Source: Ampullaceana balthica (lineage: Eukaryota > Mollusca > Gastropoda > Lymnaeidae). From it: a stretch of 64,000 bases of DNA. The notes below the pieces were generated by a model that saw only the letters and a list, made by a program, of their open reading frames with translations, made no database searches and was not told the DNA's origin. Both the position numbers and the translations under genes were made by a program. Shown piece by piece: positions 60,750 to 64,000 of this stretch (positions within the stretch are counted from its first letter, which is position 1; the number at the start of each line of letters is the position of its first letter). Location: the NCBI GenBank assembly GCA_944989445.1, contig CALYLW010000563.1, forward strand, positions 260,501-324,500, read 5' to 3'.

Positions 60750-62714
60750 GTGAGAGTGAGAGTGAGAGATGCGATAGGCTAGGCCGCTAGGCCATGTTAA
60801 TGTTTTTACAACTTTAATTTAATACTATACTATAAAATTACTATTATACTATAACTATAATGTATAAAGCATGTCATTAGTTATTTATTTTAAATGAATG
60901 AATATTATGTTAATGTTTGATATTCATAAGCTGGCCTCGTGAAACTATAAAGTATAAGTATAAGAGTTATTATAAGTATAAGGCAAGGATCAATGAATCT
61001 TAAGTGTAGTTTTATTTTTAGGTATGAATAGACTTAATAGTATAATAAAATATATTAATTATAGTGTATTTAATGTTAAGTTACTTATTAAATAAGTATT
61101 TTAATTATAGTGTACAGCAATGATCCATCTAAAGTTCGTTGGTCCAAGTGCGAAGTATAAAATTCCGTGTTTCATCTTTGTGCAATATTTTACAATAATT
61201 TTCTGCGCGGTAATTATAAACTGCTGCGCGAGGCGTCAGTCAGATATCTGCGTGGTCGCGCAGCTTAAAGGGAACATCGGTGTACAGTATTATTTCAGTA
61301 TAGCCTACTATTTTGGCAGCAGATTTATTTTTATGTGAAAACTTACATATGCCATTTATAAAATTCTATAATATTAGTAGTAGATTTGATATTTTAGCCA
61401 TACTATTACAGCCCTAATTTACAGGTTTTTAAAAATTCTAAGGGCACTAAGGCATTTATTTTTCAGCTCTCAATGATATTGACAGTAATACTGAGTCCGA
61501 TCTCTAAATGAAATTTTCAGAAAATTAAAAATCTTTTTAAATTTATCTCTTGATTTAAAAATTATTTTGTTTTACATTTTCTTAAGTCAGAAAATTTTAT
61601 TTATGATTACAGTACATGGCAGTTTGACAGCAGGGTGATATGATAAAATGTATGCATAATTCTCATACTATGTACGGCAGATAGCTGAAAAAGTGCCCTG
61701 GAAATTATATAAATGAAACGTGTCACTTAAAAGACAAATCAAATGCCATTTGTGAAATATGCACATGACATGTCATAAACTGCTTTACAACTCCAATTCT
61801 AGTTATTTGAAAACTGCCAACATTATTTCAGGATTCAATCTGATGACTACATCTAAGAAATACATTCCATTTTAAACCCGTCAAGCTTATTAATTACATT
61901 TTCAGTGGTACAATTCATTACATAATTGATTGCCGTAAATGACCATGTTATTACACTAATTTATTTACAGTTCTAAATATTTTTTGTTTGTTTGTGTGTA
62001 ATGTTTTAAACAATAGCGTGAATACAATGTACAAGTCCAGAAGGAAAAAAATGGTGACCCTAATTGCTATTCACTTTTCTAGTTTGAATATTTAATTCCT
62101 TCTGAACTTAAGCCTCATTTCTTTTTATACTAATAGTACTTATACACTATGAAAATTGCAGTACTCTGAGACAAACTGCTAATTATTATACTTGACATTC
62201 AACTGTTTTGTTTCCTCAGGCTGCCATCACCAGTCTCAAAGAACACGGAGGCTCATCCCGCCAAGCTATCCTCAAGTACATCATGGCTAACTACAATGTT
62301 GGAAAAGATGAAAAGATCATCAACAGCCATTTGAAAATGGCCCTGCGAGCCGGGGCAAAGAATGGTAATCTCAAACAGTCCAAGGGTGTGGGTGCTTCTG
62401 GTTCATTCAAACTGGGTTCAAAAGAAGAAGCCAAGGCCAAAAAAGTCAAATCACTATCACCTAAGAAAGTTGAAAAGGCCAAAGCTAAAAAGCCCAAGTC
62501 ACCAGCCAAACCAAAGAAAACTCCAGTTAAAAAGGCACCAGCTGCCAAAAAGCCTGCAGCAGCAAAGAAACCTAAATCTCCCAAGAAAGCTGCTGCAGCA
62601 AAGCCCAAAGCTGCCAAACCAGAGGCTGATAAGCCCAAAAAAGCCAAGAGTCCCCAAAAGAAGACTGTCCCAAAAAAGGCTGGTAAAAAGGCTGCAGCAA
62701 AAAAAGAAAAGTAA
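60615..62714 (+). CDS. H1-0-like: linker histone H1 (H1.0 / H1-delta type), two exons
   Basis: Linker histone, which binds the nucleosome dyad and linker DNA in the nucleus. Two exons join in phase 0 to 209 residues. N-tail 1-35 has acidic/Ala then Lys-rich sequence; winged-helix globular domain about 36-111; Lys/Ala/Pro-rich C-tail 112-209 with SPKK-type motifs. [10 protein letters not shown] plus [10 protein letters not shown] and [12 protein letters not shown] place it near vertebrate H1.0/H5 rather than somatic H1 variants. ATG at 60,615 is the first downstream of the TATA box. AATAAA at 62,732-62,737 lies 17 bp after the stop. I see no histone stem-loop. The intron and poly(A) signal point to replication-independent expression. 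Confidence 0.94.
60750..62219 (+). other. linker histone intron
   Basis: 1.47 kb, AT-rich, interrupting globular helix 1. Contains the hAT MITE at 61,118-61,279 and no other recognised feature. Ends with acceptor TTTCCTCAG. Confidence 0.85.
61118..61279. mobile_element. hAT-type MITE, same family as 30,732-30,872
   Basis: The ends CAATGATCCATCTAAAG and CTTAAAGGGAACATCG are imperfect inverted repeats with a perfect 8-bp duplication GTGTACAG (61,110-61,117 and 61,280-61,287). Interior ATAAACTGCTGCGCG and AGATATCTG are shared with the inverse copy in p85 intron 7. Confidence 0.85.
62220..62714 (+). CDS. H1-0-like: linker histone exon 2
   Basis: Encodes residues 46-209: [20 protein letters not shown], the recognition helix and the [11 protein letters not shown] wing, then the basic tail with KSLSPKK, KSPKK and KSPQKK. 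TAA at 62,712-62,714. The open frame extends a few codons upstream of the acceptor (an in-frame ATG at 62,208), but that part is intronic. Confidence 0.95.
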   Translation, partial: AAITSLKEHGGSSRQAILKYIMANYNVGKDEKIINSHLKMALRAGAKNGNLKQSKGVGASGSFKLGSKEEAKAKKVKSLSPKKVEKAKAKKPKSPAKPKKTPVKKAPAAKKPAAAKKPKSPKKAAAAKPKAAKPEADKPKKAKSPQKKTVPKKAGKKAAAKKEK

Positions 62715-62731
62715 CTTGTTTGGCTTTTTAA

Positions 62732-62737
62732 AATAAA
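62732..62737 (+). terminator. poly(A) signal of the linker histone gene
   Basis: AATAAA 17 bp after the stop codon. Confidence 0.8.
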
Positions 62738-64000
62738 CTGAGAATTGACTCCTTTTATTCTATGTTACATCTTCATACTGATGTGTGACACATTCAGAAG
62801 TACAAGTGGTTTTCGATTATTGAGGCCTCTGGCAGCAAATTGAATAGCTTGTGTGGAGTTGTTGAACTTACTGTAAATGGATTCACGTGTAAATTTATTG
62901 TAAATAGTTTCAAGTTAATTGTGCTTTCATCCAAATAATATTTTTATTTCAACTCTTGTATTTTAATCATTAAACTCATAGCTTCAGTCAATCAATAACG
63001 TAGAACCTAGTTTTCATAGTGATCTTTTTTAAAATAATTAATGACTATTATCATTATATTATTGTGATGTGACCATACTTATAGTAAAAGAAATTTGGTG
63101 AGATAAGGAAATGATTCTATCACTACTTTCCAGTTTAAAGAGAGTTAGAATATTGCCTTGTAATTGTAAGTAAACTTATCTTTTATTTGTGAAATGACTT
63201 TCATCTGATAAATTTATCCAAGTCACTAAAATATCTGCTTGTATTATTTTTTATCGGGTTATGCTGCAATTTTGATGGTTGTTATATCATAACCAACAAT
63301 ACAATTACAATACATTGTGATAAAACACTGGCTTCTTATTTCTTATGTATTTACAACTCATTAGTTATATAAATGTGTATGTGCTTCCTTCAATAGCCAT
63401 ATGTGTGTGTACCATTGCTAAAACTGTGTTAGTGTTAGTACACCGGGTCCTGTCCAACTATCTAGATTATTAAATAGTTAATATTTTTTAAAAACTAAAC
63501 CTTCATGACCCGTTCTCATTCATTATCATTAACACTGGAACAAATTTAGGAAGTCATGTTAAATTATTCATTAAATTTATTATTTTTTTAACTGCTTAAA
63601 AAACTTAAATTTTAATGCTAAGGAGATTTTTTGGGTTGTGATTTCGCTTTAAAAAACGAATTTAAGCATCCACTGTAAATGAATGATGACTACCTTGACC
63701 TTGACTTGATGGTTTTGAAATTAATTGCAAGTAGATATAAGGTGAAAATAAATGCTCCAGTACACATGTAATTTTTAATTATTAAGTTCTACTGGTTGCC
63801 AGAAACTCCTTTCATTGGTCAGAAGTTGACATAGTATTAATGTAGGTCTGGAAAAAATATTATGAGGATCTTTTCAGTTACAATAAAGTTAATTTTAATA
63901 TTTGCCGTCAATATGGCACCATCTTGAGTAACTCAAAGATACTGATGCTGTAAGTTGCCTAAAAGATAACTTTTATTTATTTTTAACTACATTTTTGCTA
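62738..64000 (+). other. AT-rich downstream sequence, nothing recognised
   Basis: No open frame, repeat array or RNA gene stands out. It may include alternative 3' UTR of the histone gene; another AATAAA occurs near 63,880. Confidence 0.45.

Noticed and set aside
62291..62736. Overlapping open frames in the linker histone exon
   Set aside because: Shadows of a Lys/Ala/Pro-rich reading frame with low codon complexity.

Overview
This is eukaryotic, animal-type DNA: small exons with GT-AG introns, no operons, and very abundant minisatellites and MITEs. Family resemblance suggests a mollusc, probably a gastropod; that is an inference and nothing in the window proves it. All coding evidence is on the + strand and comes from two genes.

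Gene 1 (about 1-53,050) encodes a class IA phosphoinositide 3-kinase regulatory subunit (p85 family). I traced 17 exons from 827 to the stop at 49,427. Every junction has GT/AG ends and compatible phase, giving 796 residues. The first 7 bases of the window look like the tail of the preceding exon, so the N-terminus lies outside. The domain order is SAM, C1 zinc finger, RhoGAP (BH), nSH2, iSH2 coiled coil, cSH2. Vertebrate p85 has an N-terminal SH3 domain and no SAM or C1. The SAM domain is split by a 23.6-kb intron. A 3' UTR of about 3.6 kb with candidate AATAAA signals at 52,826-53,019 follows.

Gene 2 (about 60,497-62,740) encodes a linker histone of H1.0/H1-delta type. It has two exons (60,615-60,749 and 62,220-62,714), 209 residues, a TATA box, an intron inside the globular domain and an AATAAA signal. 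It therefore looks like a polyadenylated replacement-type H1.

About a quarter of the window is tandem repeat. More than 30 unrelated minisatellite families, with units of 13-95 bp and up to about 115 copies, lie mainly in the p85 introns. The largest are at 3,581-6,014, 17,970-20,482, 36,503-37,850 and 40,222-42,303. They create long spurious open frames, which I rejected as proteins.

Mobile elements form a second layer. There are two head-to-head Helitron-like elements (8,495-13,148), five hAT-type MITEs with good 8-bp duplications or near-matches plus one weaker candidate, and two Tc1/mariner-Tigger-type elements with TA duplications. There is also a PIF/Harbinger-type element with a TAA duplication (55,494-57,366), a MULE-like element with a 9-bp duplication (57,904-59,137), LINE ORF2 fragments (54,970-55,445) and a degenerate tRNA-like sequence (28,807-28,879).

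The most interesting points are the SAM-C1-RhoGAP-SH2-iSH2-SH2 architecture, inverted repeats flanking p85 exons 12 and 13, two separate duplications of a functional 3' splice site, and the wide diversity of minisatellites inside one transcribed gene.
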